The notes under the pieces were generated by a model. That model saw only the letters and a list, made by a program, of their open reading frames with translations, was not told where the DNA came from and did not search any database. Positions 8,315 to 16,403 of a stretch of 64,000 nt of DNA are shown piece by piece (within the stretch, counting starts at the first letter, position 1; each line of letters starts with the position of its first letter). Made by a program: the position numbers and the translations under genes. The stretch is from Streptomyces sp. NBC_00377 (GTDB lineage Bacteria; Actinomycetota; Actinomycetes; Streptomycetales; Streptomycetaceae), in contig NZ_CP107958.1 of the NCBI RefSeq assembly GCF_036075115.1, positions 7,688,001 to 7,752,000 of the forward strand, written 5' to 3'.

Positions 8315-8782
8315 TCAGGCGCCGCCCAGTTTGCGGAAGTCCCAGGACACGATCTTCTGCGGGGTCAGCCGCACCCAGGCGTGCCGGCCGTCGTGCGGCA
8401 TCGCGTCCAGGCCGAAGTTCTTGCGCGCGAACAGCGTCTCCACCGCGTCGAGTTCGGCACACAGCTCGCCGGTGCGCGGGCTCTCGCCCACGAACTCCAC
8501 GACTCCGGAGAGCTCGACGCCCCGCAGCGCGTCGTACTCCTCGCCCGTGTCGATCACGATCGCGACCCGAGGGTCACGGTTCAGGTCCGCCCAGCGCTTG
8601 CTGCGCACGACGGAGTACAGCCACAACGAGGTGCCGTCCCAGAGGAACCACAGGGCGCTGACGTGCGGCGCGCCATCCGTGGACACGGTCGCGACCCGGC
8701 AGGTGCGCTGGAGGGTGAGGAACGCGTCCAGTTCACCCGGCGACATCATGATCTTCCGGCCCCGGCGCTGTGTGACGGTCAT
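8315..8782 (-). CDS. PPOX-class (F420/FMN-type) oxidoreductase
   Basis: 155 aa, a single split-barrel domain of the pyridoxamine-phosphate-oxidase-like PPOX group. Landmarks are 'LDAFLTLQRTCRVATVSTDG', 'PHVSALWFLWDGTSLWLYSV', 'SKRWADLNRDPRVAIVID' and the C-terminal 'VRLTPQKIVSWDFRKL'. The last motif is typical of actinobacterial PPOX proteins that use coenzyme F420 or FMN. The substrate cannot be deduced. The 230 bases downstream, before the LysR gene end, contain no supported gene. It is the third split-barrel flavoprotein in the first 9 kb. Confidence 0.8.
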   Translation of the reverse strand: MTVTQRRGRKIMMSPGELDAFLTLQRTCRVATVSTDGAPHVSALWFLWDGTSLWLYSVVRSKRWADLNRDPRVAIVIDTGEEYDALRGVELSGVVEFVGESPRTGELCAELDAVETLFARKNFGLDAMPHDGRHAWVRLTPQKIVSWDFRKLGGA

Positions 8783-8917
8783 CCGGCCCCCTCATTCTCT
8801 TCATTTTTGGGTACGTGCCGCTCCCCTGGAAATCCGTCAGGAAAGCATGGGTCTTCTTCCTTCTGCGCGCAATGGCGGTTACCGTCGCCCGCTCCACACC
8901 GACGCCCAGGGGGAGTC

Positions 8918-9580
8918 ATGCCGTCGTACGAACAGCTCAGCGCCCTCCTCGACCCCGAGAGCACCGTCCTGATCACGGTGGAGTGCCAGCAGGGCGTCGT
9001 CGGACCCGAGGCCGCCCTGCCCCAGCTGGCCCGCGAGGCGAGGGAGTCGGGAGCCCTCGCCAACGTGGCCCGGCTGGTGGCTGCGGCCCACGCGAGCCGC
9101 GTCCAGGTCCTGCACGCCGTGGCCGAGCGCCGCCCCGACGGCCGGGGCGCCAACCGCAACGCCCGGCTGTTCCGCGCGGCCGAGCGCCTCCCCGTCCAGC
9201 AGCTCACCGGCACCGCCGCGACCTGCCTCGCGCCCCCCATCGAGGTCGCCGAGCAGGACCTCGTGGTGCGGCGGCTGCACGGACTGTCGCCCGTCCAGGG
9301 CACCGACGTCGACGCCCTGCTGCGCAACCTGGGCTGCCGCACCCTGGTGGTGACCGGGGTCTCGGCCAACGTCGCGATCCCCAACACCGTCTTCGACGCC
9401 GTCAACCGGGGCTACACGGTCGTCGTGCCGTCGGACGCCATCGCCGGGGTGCCCGCCGACTACACCCCCGCGATGATCCGCCACACCCTCGCGTTGGTCG
9501 CCACGGTCGCGACCACGGACGAGGTGCTCGGCTGCCTCCGCCGAACCGCCCGGCCGGGACCGGCCGTCAGGCCAGTGTGA
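8918..9580 (+). CDS. isochorismatase-fold protein with degenerate catalytic triad
   Basis: About 220 aa. The fold is recognisable from 'TVLITVECQQGVVG', 'GTDVDALLRNLGCRTLVVTG', 'NTVFDAVNRGYTVVVPSDA'. Active cysteine hydrolases use an Asp, Lys, Cys triad. Here the Asp position reads Glu (VECQQG), the block that should carry Lys reads 'VVRRLHGLSPVQGT', and the nucleophile position in the NVC(V) motif is 'NVAI', an alanine. The protein is probably not a cysteine hydrolase; it may bind a ligand or use other chemistry. AGGGG at 8908-8912 precedes ATG 8918. Its end overlaps the convergent Rieske gene by 14 bases. Confidence 0.8.
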   Translation: MPSYEQLSALLDPESTVLITVECQQGVVGPEAALPQLAREARESGALANVARLVAAAHASRVQVLHAVAERRPDGRGANRNARLFRAAERLPVQQLTGTAATCLAPPIEVAEQDLVVRRLHGLSPVQGTDVDALLRNLGCRTLVVTGVSANVAIPNTVFDAVNRGYTVVVPSDAIAGVPADYTPAMIRHTLALVATVATTDEVLGCLRRTARPGPAVRPV

Positions 9581-10070
9581 TCGAGTCGCCGCTGACCTTG
9601 ATCGCCACCTCGGGCAGGGGCTTCTTGGCGGGACCGCTCTTGACGCTGCCGTCGGTGATCGAGAAGTTGCTGTTGTGACACGGGCAGTTGATCACGCCGT
9701 CGGAGATGCTCTTCACCGCGCAGCCCTGGTGGGTGCAGACGGCGGAGAACGCCTTGTACGTGCCCGCCGCCGGCTGCGTGACGACCACCTTCTCGGCGTC
9801 GAAGACCTTGCCACCGCCCTCCGGGATGTCGGCCGTCTTGGTGAGCGCGGCGCCAGCTGCCGAGTCGTCCCCGCCCCCCGTGCCGCCGGTGCTCGCGGCC
9901 CCCGTGGTACCCGTGGAACCCGAGGTGCCGGCCGAAGCGGACGAGCTCGACGAGTCGTCGTCGGAGCCTCCGCACGCGGTCAGCGCGACGGAGAGCCCCG
10001 CGGCTCCGGCGGCTGCCACGACGGTACGGCGGGCGGGCCCCGACGCGGACTTGATCGATGCGCTGGTCAT
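9567..10070 (-). CDS. Rieske [2Fe-2S] lipoprotein, Tat-type signal
   Basis: 167 aa. A twin-arginine 'ARRTVVAAAG' leads into a lipobox 'LTAC', so a folded iron-sulfur protein is probably exported by Tat and lipidated. A Ser/Gly/Thr-rich linker (about 35 residues) precedes the Rieske domain, which carries both cluster motifs, 'CTHQGC' and 'CPCHNSNF' (2 Cys and 2 His). The domain is soluble and not part of a visible bc1 operon, so it is a stand-alone extracytoplasmic electron carrier or dioxygenase-type ferredoxin; the partner is unknown. Confidence 0.88.
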   Translation of the reverse strand: MTSASIKSASGPARRTVVAAAGAAGLSVALTACGGSDDDSSSSSASAGTSGSTGTTGAASTGGTGGGDDSAAGAALTKTADIPEGGGKVFDAEKVVVTQPAAGTYKAFSAVCTHQGCAVKSISDGVINCPCHNSNFSITDGSVKSGPAKKPLPEVAIKVSGDSITLA

Positions 10071-10261
10071 GCTGGAGGTTCCCTTCCAGGGGGGTGGGTG
10101 GATCTGCCGAGAGGTACGGGCCGCGGGCGCCGCTCGTTCAGTGCCCGCGCCAGGTCCGGACAGTGTCGAGATCTTGACCCGTTCGAGATGAGTGCGGCGT
10201 AAGCCAGAGCTGTCACGGAGCTGTCGGCCGCGCATCGTTCCTGGCCCAGTAGCCTGGGGCG

Positions 10262-11017
10262 ATGCTCAAGGAAGTCACCGCGACCCGCTTCGTCACACCC
10301 TTGCGCGAGGGCGGCTCCCTGCCGGGACTCGTCGAGGCCGACGACCTCGGCATGTACGTCATGAAGTTCACCGGCGCCGGTCAGGGCCGTAAGACGCTCG
10401 TCGCGGAGGTCGTGTGCGGCGAACTCGCCCGCAGGCTCGGCCTGCGGGTGCCCCGCCTGGTGACCGTGGAGCTCGACATCGTGCTCGGGCTCGGTGAACC
10501 CGACCAGCAGGTACAGGAGTTGATGAAGTCCAGCGGTGGCACCAACCTCGGCATGGACTTCCTCTCCGGAGCCCTCGGCTTCGACCCGCTCGCCTTCCCG
10601 GTGAGCGCCGAGGAGGCCGGCCGGATCGTCTGGTTCGACGCGCTCGTGAACAACGTCGACCGGTCCTGGCGCAACCCCAACCTGCTGTTCCACCGCGGCC
10701 GCCTGTGGCTCGTCGATCATGGCGCCACCATGATCTGGCAGCACAACTGGCCCACCGCGCAGACGTCCGCGGCCCGTCCGTACGACGCCCGCGACCACGC
10801 GCTCACCCCGTTCGGGCCGGACGTCGCAGCCGCGGCGGCGGAGCTGGCGCCCCTGGTCACCGCCGAACTCCTCGCCGAGGTCACCGCCGAGATCCCCGAC
10901 GTCTGGCTCGCGGACGAGCCGGGCTTCGACACCCCGGACGCCCTTAGGCGGGCTTACGCGGCGCCCCTGCTCGCACGCGCCGCCGTCATCCACGACCGCA
11001 TCGAGGGGACCGAGTGA
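10262..11017 (+). CDS. HipA-like kinase-fold protein
   Basis: 251 aa. 'MYVMKFTGAGQGRKTLVAEV' carries the ATP-contacting Lys. 'WFDALVNNVDRSWRNPNLLF' gives the catalytic Asp and Asn loop, and 'LWLVDHGATM' the metal-binding Asp of the HipA/phosphoinositide-kinase-like fold. It is much shorter than E. coli HipA (about 440 aa) and lacks the N-terminal HipA_N subdomain. GTG 11014 of the DUF3037 gene overlaps its end by four bases, so the pair is coupled. The pair is common in actinobacteria; a kinase acting on a cellular protein is inferred and the target is unknown. No HipB-type regulator is next to it. Confidence 0.85.
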   Translation: MLKEVTATRFVTPLREGGSLPGLVEADDLGMYVMKFTGAGQGRKTLVAEVVCGELARRLGLRVPRLVTVELDIVLGLGEPDQQVQELMKSSGGTNLGMDFLSGALGFDPLAFPVSAEEAGRIVWFDALVNNVDRSWRNPNLLFHRGRLWLVDHGATMIWQHNWPTAQTSAARPYDARDHALTPFGPDVAAAAAELAPLVTAELLAEVTAEIPDVWLADEPGFDTPDALRRAYAAPLLARAAVIHDRIEGTE

Positions 11018-11430
11018 CCGAGCGCCACATCATCAGGCCGGGCCAGGGCGGCGACCGGGACGTCTTCGAGTACGCCCTGCTGAGGGTCGTACCGCGCGTC
11101 GAGCGCGGGGAGTGCATCAACGCGGGCGTGCTGGTGTACTGCCGGGGCAAGGACTACGTCGGCGCCCGCACCCACCTCGACGAGGCGAGGCTGCTGGCGC
11201 TGGATCCGGCCGCCGATCTGGCCGGTGTGCGGGCTGCCCTGCGGGCCGTCGAGGGCGTGTGCGCGGGCGGCGTGGCGGCCGGCCAGGCGGCGCACGACGA
11301 CGCCGGACGGCGCTTCCGCTGGCTGATCGCGCCCCGTTCGACGATCGTCCAACCGGGTCCTGTGCACACGGGGCTCACCACCGATCCGGCGGCCGAGACG
11401 GAGCGGCTGCTGGAACTGCTGGTGAGGTAA
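11014..11430 (+). CDS. DUF3037 protein, partner of the HipA-like kinase
   Basis: 138 aa. The segment 'FEYALLRVVPRVERGECINAGVLVYCR' is the DUF3037 hallmark, followed by 'RFRWLIAPRSTIVQPGPVHTG' and an acidic C-terminal helix. The function is unknown. Its start overlaps the end of the HipA-like gene (GTGA), and the arrangement kinase then DUF3037 suggests that DUF3037 modulates or delivers substrate to the kinase. That is inference from coupling only. The stop is followed within 30 bases by the promoter of the next operon. Confidence 0.85.
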   Translation: MTERHIIRPGQGGDRDVFEYALLRVVPRVERGECINAGVLVYCRGKDYVGARTHLDEARLLALDPAADLAGVRAALRAVEGVCAGGVAAGQAAHDDAGRRFRWLIAPRSTIVQPGPVHTGLTTDPAAETERLLELLVR

Positions 11431-11455
11431 TGGATCACACCCGCGCCGTGTGGCG

Positions 11456-11484
11456 TTGACACCGGGTGCCAGGGCTTCTAGCGT
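11456..11484 (+). promoter_or_regulatory. sigma-70-type promoter of the SDR pair
   Basis: Perfect -35 TTGACA (11456-11461), a 17-base spacer, and -10 TAGCGT (11479-11484), the best promoter match I see in the window. It starts 25 bases after the DUF3037 stop and reads into the FabG-like gene, leaving a leader of about 70 bases. Confidence 0.75.
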
Positions 11485-11500
11485 CACGTCTGCCGAAGGT

Positions 11501-11516
11501 ACTAAGCGGTCGCTCA
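11501..11516 (+). promoter_or_regulatory. candidate TetR-type operator downstream of the promoter
   Basis: ACTAAGCGGTCGCTCA contains AGC-N4-GCT symmetry and lies about 15 bases after the predicted -10 box, where a repressor would block initiation. Similar AAGCG/CGCTT palindromes are bound by TetR regulators of acyl-CoA genes in actinobacteria; no such regulator is adjacent. Confidence 0.4.
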
Positions 11517-11562
11517 CCACTCGGGCGCATCGAGATTTTCTCAAGGGCGAGGAGAACCAGCA

Positions 11563-12324
11563 ATGTCCACCACTGAGCAGCGGGTCGCCGTGGTCACGGG
11601 CGCGGCCCGCGGCATCGGAGCCGCCACCGCCGTACGGCTGGCCGCGGAGGGCCGCGCGGTAGCGGTCGTCGACCTCGACGAGGCCGCCTGCAAGGACACC
11701 GTCGAGAAGATCGCCGCGGCGGGCGGCAAGGCCATCGCCGTCGGCGCCGACGTCTCCGACGAGGCCCAGGTCGAGGCCGCGATCGCCCGCGTCGTCCAGG
11801 AACTCGGCGCGCCGACGATCCTCGTCAACAACGCGGGTGTGCTCCGCGACAACCTGCTGTTCAAGATGAGCGCCTCCGACTGGGACACGGTCCTGAACGT
11901 GCACCTGCGCGGCTCGTTCCTGATGACCAAGGCCGTCCAGAAGCACATGGTCGACGCCGGCTTCGGCCGGGTCGTCAACCTGTCGTCCTCCTCGGCGCTC
12001 GGCAACCGCGGCCAGGCCAACTACTCCGCCGCCAAGGCCGGTCTCCAGGGCTTCACCAAGACCCTCGCCATCGAGCTGGGCAAGTTCGGCATCACCGCCA
12101 ACGCCGTCGCCCCCGGCTTCATCGCCACCGACATGACCGCCGCGACCGCGGCCCGGGTCGGCATGGGCTTCGAGGAGTTCAAGGCCGCGGCCGCCACCCA
12201 GATCCCCGTCGCGCGCGTCGGCGAGCCCGACGACATCGCCAACGCGATCGCGTTCTTCACGAACGAGGCCGCCGGCTTCGTCTCCGGTCAGATCCTGTAC
12301 GTCGCCGGCGGACCGCTCGACTAA
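11563..12324 (+). CDS. fabG: 3-oxoacyl-ACP reductase (FabG-like SDR)
   Basis: 253 aa classical short-chain dehydrogenase: cofactor loop 'TGAARGIGAAT' (about residues 11-21), 'NNAG', catalytic Ser in 'NLSSSSALG', Tyr/Lys in 'YSAAKAG', and 'APGFIATDM'. The acidic residue after beta-2 ('VVDLDEA') is usually linked with NAD(H) preference. GAGGAG at 11549-11554 is a strong ribosome site. It is followed 41 bases later by a second SDR and preceded by a strong promoter with a possible operator. Reduction of a 3-oxoacyl thioester is the family role; fatty-acid versus other substrates cannot be decided here. Confidence 0.85.
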   Translation: MSTTEQRVAVVTGAARGIGAATAVRLAAEGRAVAVVDLDEAACKDTVEKIAAAGGKAIAVGADVSDEAQVEAAIARVVQELGAPTILVNNAGVLRDNLLFKMSASDWDTVLNVHLRGSFLMTKAVQKHMVDAGFGRVVNLSSSSALGNRGQANYSAAKAGLQGFTKTLAIELGKFGITANAVAPGFIATDMTAATAARVGMGFEEFKAAAATQIPVARVGEPDDIANAIAFFTNEAAGFVSGQILYVAGGPLD

Positions 12325-12365
12325 AGGCCACCAGGGAGCACTAGGAAGCACTGGGGATCACGAAC

Positions 12366-13127
12366 ATGACTGAACTGCCCGCACTCTCCGGCAAGGTCGC
12401 CCTCGTCACGGGCGCCAGCCGCGGTATCGGTTACGGCGTCGCCGAGGCCCTCGTCGCCCGCGGCGACCGGGTCTGCATCACCGGCCGCAACGAGGACGCG
12501 CTCAAGGAGGCCGTCGAGCAGCTGGGCGCCGACCGCGTCATCGGCGTCGCCGGCAAGGCGCACGACCTGGCGCACCAGGCCGCCGCCGTCGAACGCACCA
12601 TGGAGGCCTTCGGGCGCGTCGACTTCCTGGTCAACAACGCCGGGACCAACCCGGTCTTCGGGCCGATCGCCGACCTCGACCTGGACGTGGCCCGCAAGGT
12701 CTTCGAGACCAACGTGGTCTCCGCGCTCGGCTTCGCGCAGCGGACCTGGCACGCCTGGCAGAAGGACAACGGCGGCGCGATCGTCAACATCGCCTCCGTC
12801 GCGGGGCTCTCCGCCTCGCCCTTCATCGGCGCGTACGGCGTCAGCAAGGCCGCGATGATCAACCTCACCCAGCAGCTGGCGCACGAGTTCGCGCCGCGCG
12901 TGCGGGTCAACGCGATCGCCCCGGCCGTGGTGAAGACGAAGTTCGCCGAGGCCCTGTACGAGGGCCGCGAGGCGGAGGCGGCCGCCGCCTACCCGCTCGC
13001 CCGGCTCGGCGTGCCCTCCGACATCGGCGGCACCGCCGCCTTCCTGACCTCGGAGCAGTCGGACTGGATCACCGGCCAGACGCTGGTCGTCGACGGCGGC
13101 ATCTTCCTCAACGCCGGCGTCGGCTGA
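12366..13127 (+). CDS. SDR-family oxidoreductase
   Basis: 253 aa classical SDR: 'TGASRGIGYGVAEAL', 'NNAGTNPVFGP', catalytic Ser in 'NIASVAGL', 'YGVSKAAMINLTQ' and C-terminal 'GQTLVVDGG'. 'CITGRNEDAL' after beta-2 carries Arg, which suggests NADP(H) binding, unlike the preceding SDR. The two genes are co-directional with 41 bases between them and likely share the upstream promoter. The substrate is unknown. A long hairpin follows the stop. Confidence 0.85.
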   Translation: MTELPALSGKVALVTGASRGIGYGVAEALVARGDRVCITGRNEDALKEAVEQLGADRVIGVAGKAHDLAHQAAAVERTMEAFGRVDFLVNNAGTNPVFGPIADLDLDVARKVFETNVVSALGFAQRTWHAWQKDNGGAIVNIASVAGLSASPFIGAYGVSKAAMINLTQQLAHEFAPRVRVNAIAPAVVKTKFAEALYEGREAEAAAAYPLARLGVPSDIGGTAAFLTSEQSDWITGQTLVVDGGIFLNAGVG

Positions 13128-13147
13128 TCTCACCGTGGCCTGAAATC

Positions 13148-13199
13148 GATGCCGGCGCGGGCGCTGTTTCCTGACGGAAGCAGCGCCCGCGCCGGCATC
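13148..13199. terminator. 24-bp hairpin after the SDR pair
   Basis: Arms 13148-13171 and 13176-13199 (GATGCCGGCGCGGGCGCTG...) pair over 24 positions with a single G-T, around a TGAC loop. It starts 21 bases after the SDR stop. No other feature is visible before the next gene at 13334. Confidence 0.78.
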
Positions 13200-13333
13200 A
13201 GGGCGTCCGCGCGGCGATGACAACGTCGTCATCGCAAAAGTGATCAAGAACGCTTCCGGGGCGCCGGTTCACGCCGCGCGGGGCTGCGGTATGGTCTGCC
13301 AACCCTTGGCATGGCAGATCGAGGAGCGTGCGC

Positions 13334-14917
13334 GTGTTCAACCGGAACCGATCCTTGCAGCAGATGGCGGCGATCGTGTCCATATCCCTGGTGGCCGGAT
13401 GCAGCCTCCTGGGAGAGGAGAGCTCCGACGACGCCGGACCCATCGTCGTGGGCACCACCAGTGCTCCCAGCACGCTGGACCCCGCCGCCGCCTGGGACGG
13501 CTCCTGGGAACTGTTCCGCAACATCTACCAGACGTTGCTGAGCTACCCCAACGGAGCGACGAGTCCCCAGCCGGACGCCGCCAAGTCCTGCTCCTTCACG
13601 GACGCCACGAGCCGCACCTACAAGTGCGAGCTCCGCGACGGGCTCAAGTTCTCCAACGGGGACAAGCTGGACGCCGAGGCCGTGAAGTACTCGATCGACC
13701 GCATCAGGACGATCAACGCGCCCACCGGCCCGAACGGACTCCTGGGCAGCCTGGACACGGTCGAGGCCAAGGGCGACAACCAGGTGCTCTTCCACCTCAA
13801 GGAAGCCGACGCCACCTTCCCGTTCGTGCTCGCCACCCCGGGTATGTCCATCGTCGACCCCGACGACTACTCCGCGAAGGCCCTGCGCAAGGAGAGCGGC
13901 ATCGTCGGCTCCGGGCCGTACCGGCTCCAGTCGTACGAAGAGGGCAAGAAGTCCGTACTCGTCCGCAACGACAACTACAAGGGCTTCGCCGACCGCAAGA
14001 ACGACGCGGTGACCATCCGCTACTTCCAGGACTCCGGCACGATGGTCAAGGCCCTGCGCTCCCACGACATCGACATCACCTACCAGGGTCTCGCCGCCGA
14101 CGACATCGTCGACCTGGACGGCAAGAGCGCCGCCAACAAGGGCCTCCAGCTCATCGAGGGCGCCGGCAGCAACATCAACTACCTGGTGTTCAACCCCAAG
14201 GACCCGTGGTCCGACAAGCTCGCCGTGCGCCGGGCCGTGGCCCAGGTCGTGGACCGGGCCGCGATCGCCCACAACATCTACAAGGACACCGTCGAGCCGC
14301 TGTACTCCATGGTGCCGTCCGGTCTGACCGGCCACACCACCGGCTTCTTCGACTCCTTCGGCAACCCCGACACCGCCAAGGCGCGCACGATCCTCACCAA
14401 GGCGGGGATCACCGAGACCGTCCCGCTCACCCTCTGGTACACCACCGACCGCTACGGCTCCGACACCGCCCTGGAGTTCAAGGAGCTCAAGCGGCAGCTG
14501 GACGCCTCGGGCCTGTTCAAGGTCACGCTCAAGAGCCGCCCCTGGAACACCTACGTGCTCGGCTACGAGAACGGCGAGTACCCGGTGTTCGGGCGCGGCT
14601 GGGCCCCGGACTTCCCCGACCCGGACAACTTCGTCGCGCCCTTCGTCGGCGCTCAGAACGCGCTCGGCACGCCCTACCCGGCGAAGGAGATCACGCAGGT
14701 GCTGCTGCCGCGCTCCCGCGGGGAGAGCGACCGCGCCAACGTGGTGGCGGACTTCAAGGAGGCCCAGCAGATCCTCGTCGACGACGCCCGGCTGCTGCCG
14801 CTGTGGCAGGGCAAGCAGTACCTGGCCTCCTCCGAGGACGTCTCGGGCGGAGAGCGGTCCCTGGACCCGTCGACGATCATGATGGTGTGGGAGCTGACGC
14901 GCAAGACCAGCTGGTAG
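13334..14917 (+). CDS. ABC transporter substrate-binding lipoprotein (peptide/nickel type)
   Basis: About 527 aa, SBP_bac_5 family. An N-terminal signal with lipobox 'LVAGC' predicts lipid anchoring outside the membrane. Landmarks are 'APSTLDPAAAWD', 'LRDGLKFSNGDKLDAEAVKYS', 'LRSHDIDITYQGL', 'PWSDKLAVRRAVAQVVDR' and 'DNFVAPFV'. GTG 13334 is preferred to GTG 13328 because GAGGAG at 13321-13326 then has seven bases of spacing. No permease or ATPase genes are adjacent, so this is an orphan binding protein; the ligand is probably a peptide but unproven. Confidence 0.87.
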   Translation: MFNRNRSLQQMAAIVSISLVAGCSLLGEESSDDAGPIVVGTTSAPSTLDPAAAWDGSWELFRNIYQTLLSYPNGATSPQPDAAKSCSFTDATSRTYKCELRDGLKFSNGDKLDAEAVKYSIDRIRTINAPTGPNGLLGSLDTVEAKGDNQVLFHLKEADATFPFVLATPGMSIVDPDDYSAKALRKESGIVGSGPYRLQSYEEGKKSVLVRNDNYKGFADRKNDAVTIRYFQDSGTMVKALRSHDIDITYQGLAADDIVDLDGKSAANKGLQLIEGAGSNINYLVFNPKDPWSDKLAVRRAVAQVVDRAAIAHNIYKDTVEPLYSMVPSGLTGHTTGFFDSFGNPDTAKARTILTKAGITETVPLTLWYTTDRYGSDTALEFKELKRQLDASGLFKVTLKSRPWNTYVLGYENGEYPVFGRGWAPDFPDPDNFVAPFVGAQNALGTPYPAKEITQVLLPRSRGESDRANVVADFKEAQQILVDDARLLPLWQGKQYLASSEDVSGGERSLDPSTIMMVWELTRKTSW

Positions 14918-15008
14918 GCCCTCGGCCGACCGGTCCCGGGACCGGTTGTCAGTGGTCGCCTGTAGGTTCTGTGCTCGGCAAGTGACCGCACGACGCAAGG
15001 ACGTTGAC

Positions 15009-15701
15009 GTGACCGACATCGCCATGCTGCCCGAGTCCTGGCGCGGGGTTCTGGGCGACGAGCTCCAGCAGCCCTACTTCAAGGAGCTGACGGAGTTCGT
15101 CGAGGAGGAGCGGGCGGCGGGTCCCGTCTACCCCCCGCGCGAGGAGGTCTTCGCCGCGCTCGACGCGACGCCGTACGAGCGGGTGAAGGTGCTCGTCCTC
15201 GGCCAGGACCCGTACCACGGCGAGGGCCAGGGACACGGCCTGTGCTTCTCGGTACGGCCGGGAGTGAAGATCCCGCCGTCCCTGAGGAACATCTACAAGG
15301 AGATGCACGCGGAGCTGGGCACGCCGATTCCCGACAACGGCTATCTGATGCCGTGGGCGCAGCAGGGCGTCCTGCTGCTCAACGCGGTCCTCACGGTCCG
15401 CTCCGGCGAGGCGAACTCGCACAAGGGCAAGGGCTGGGAGAAGTTCACGGACGCGGTGATCCGCGCGGTGGCCGACCGGCCCGACCCGGCCGTCTTCGTG
15501 CTCTGGGGCAACTACGCGCAGAAGAAGCTCCCGCTGATCGACGAGACCCGGCACATCGTCGTCAAGGGCGCCCACCCCTCACCGCTGTCGGCCAAGAAGT
15601 TCTTCGGGTCCCGCCCCTTCACCCAGATCGACGAGGCGGTGGCGCGGCAGGGCCACGAGCCCATCGACTGGACCATCCCGAACCTGGCCGACCAGGTCTG
15701 A
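15009..15701 (+). CDS. ung: uracil-DNA glycosylase, family 1
   Basis: 230 aa, the usual Ung length. The water-activating Asp sits in 'GQDPYHGEGQGHGLCFSV' (about residue 67). 'LLLNAVLTVRSGEANSH' gives the uracil-recognition segment, and the DNA-intercalation loop is 'HPSPLS'. It removes uracil from DNA in base-excision repair. GTG 15009 has AAGG eight bases upstream; the longer frame extending to 14946 has no ribosome site. The gene stands alone between the binding-protein gene and a TPR-like protein. Confidence 0.95.
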   Translation: MTDIAMLPESWRGVLGDELQQPYFKELTEFVEEERAAGPVYPPREEVFAALDATPYERVKVLVLGQDPYHGEGQGHGLCFSVRPGVKIPPSLRNIYKEMHAELGTPIPDNGYLMPWAQQGVLLLNAVLTVRSGEANSHKGKGWEKFTDAVIRAVADRPDPAVFVLWGNYAQKKLPLIDETRHIVVKGAHPSPLSAKKFFGSRPFTQIDEAVARQGHEPIDWTIPNLADQV

Positions 15702-15825
15702 CCGGCCCCGACAACACGGGGGCCTGCCGCCGGGCCGGTTCCTCCGCGGACCGGCACGGTGCCGCCTGACCGGTATTGCGGATGCCTGCGGCTAGCGTCG
15801 ACGCAACGACGCAAGGAGGCCGAGG

Positions 15826-16338
15826 GTGGCGGAGCGACAGGGGCAGACGGTAACGGACGCCCTGCTGACGCGGATCGGGCAGGTCGTGATGCTGCACCAC
15901 GGGGGAGACCGCGAGGAAGCCCGGCGCAGACTCCTCGACCTGTGGACGGAGATCGGCGCGGACGGCGCACCGCTGCACCGCTGCACCCTCGCCCACTACC
16001 TGGCCGACACCCACGACGACCCCTCGGACGAACTGGCGTGGGACCTGCGCGCGCTCACCGCCGCCGAGGAACACGCCGGCTCGCTCGAGGTCCGGGCGCT
16101 CTATCCGTCCCTGCACCTCAACCTGGCGGCGGACTACGTCAAGCTCGGCCGCGCCGAGGCCGCCCGCACCCATGTGCGCAGGGCCCGCACGGCGGCCGTC
16201 GCACTGCGGGACGACAGCTACGGGGACGGCGTACGGGCGGCGATCAGCAGAATGGAACTGAGGCTGGGACCCGGCGCCGGAGAGGATGACGGCGAGGGGG
16301 AGTGGGAGGGGCCCGGCGAGTGGGAACGGGAGTGGTGA
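15826..16338 (+). CDS. tetratricopeptide-like helical protein
   Basis: 170 aa, all-helical. Helix pairs such as 'ALYPSLHLNLAADYVKLGRAEAARTHVRRAR' look like TPR repeats. The last 25 residues are Gly/Glu/Trp-rich ('GEWEGPGEWEREW'). AAGGAGG is placed correctly before GTG 15826, and a TAGCGT -10-like box lies at 15793. No catalytic motif is present, so a protein-interaction role is inferred. The 3' end faces the next gene convergently with 65 bases between them. Confidence 0.75.
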   Translation: MAERQGQTVTDALLTRIGQVVMLHHGGDREEARRRLLDLWTEIGADGAPLHRCTLAHYLADTHDDPSDELAWDLRALTAAEEHAGSLEVRALYPSLHLNLAADYVKLGRAEAARTHVRRARTAAVALRDDSYGDGVRAAISRMELRLGPGAGEDDGEGEWEGPGEWEREW

Positions 16339-16403
16339 GGGGCGGCGGGAGCGGCCAACAGGCGTAGCGAGGGAAGCAGCAGGCGGGGCACCGGGAGCTG
16401 ACC

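Noticed and set aside
7556..8917. Upstream extension of the isochorismatase-fold frame through the LysR gene
   Set aside because: The 5' part is a shadow of the LysR and PPOX genes; a ribosome site and family alignment place the start at 8918.
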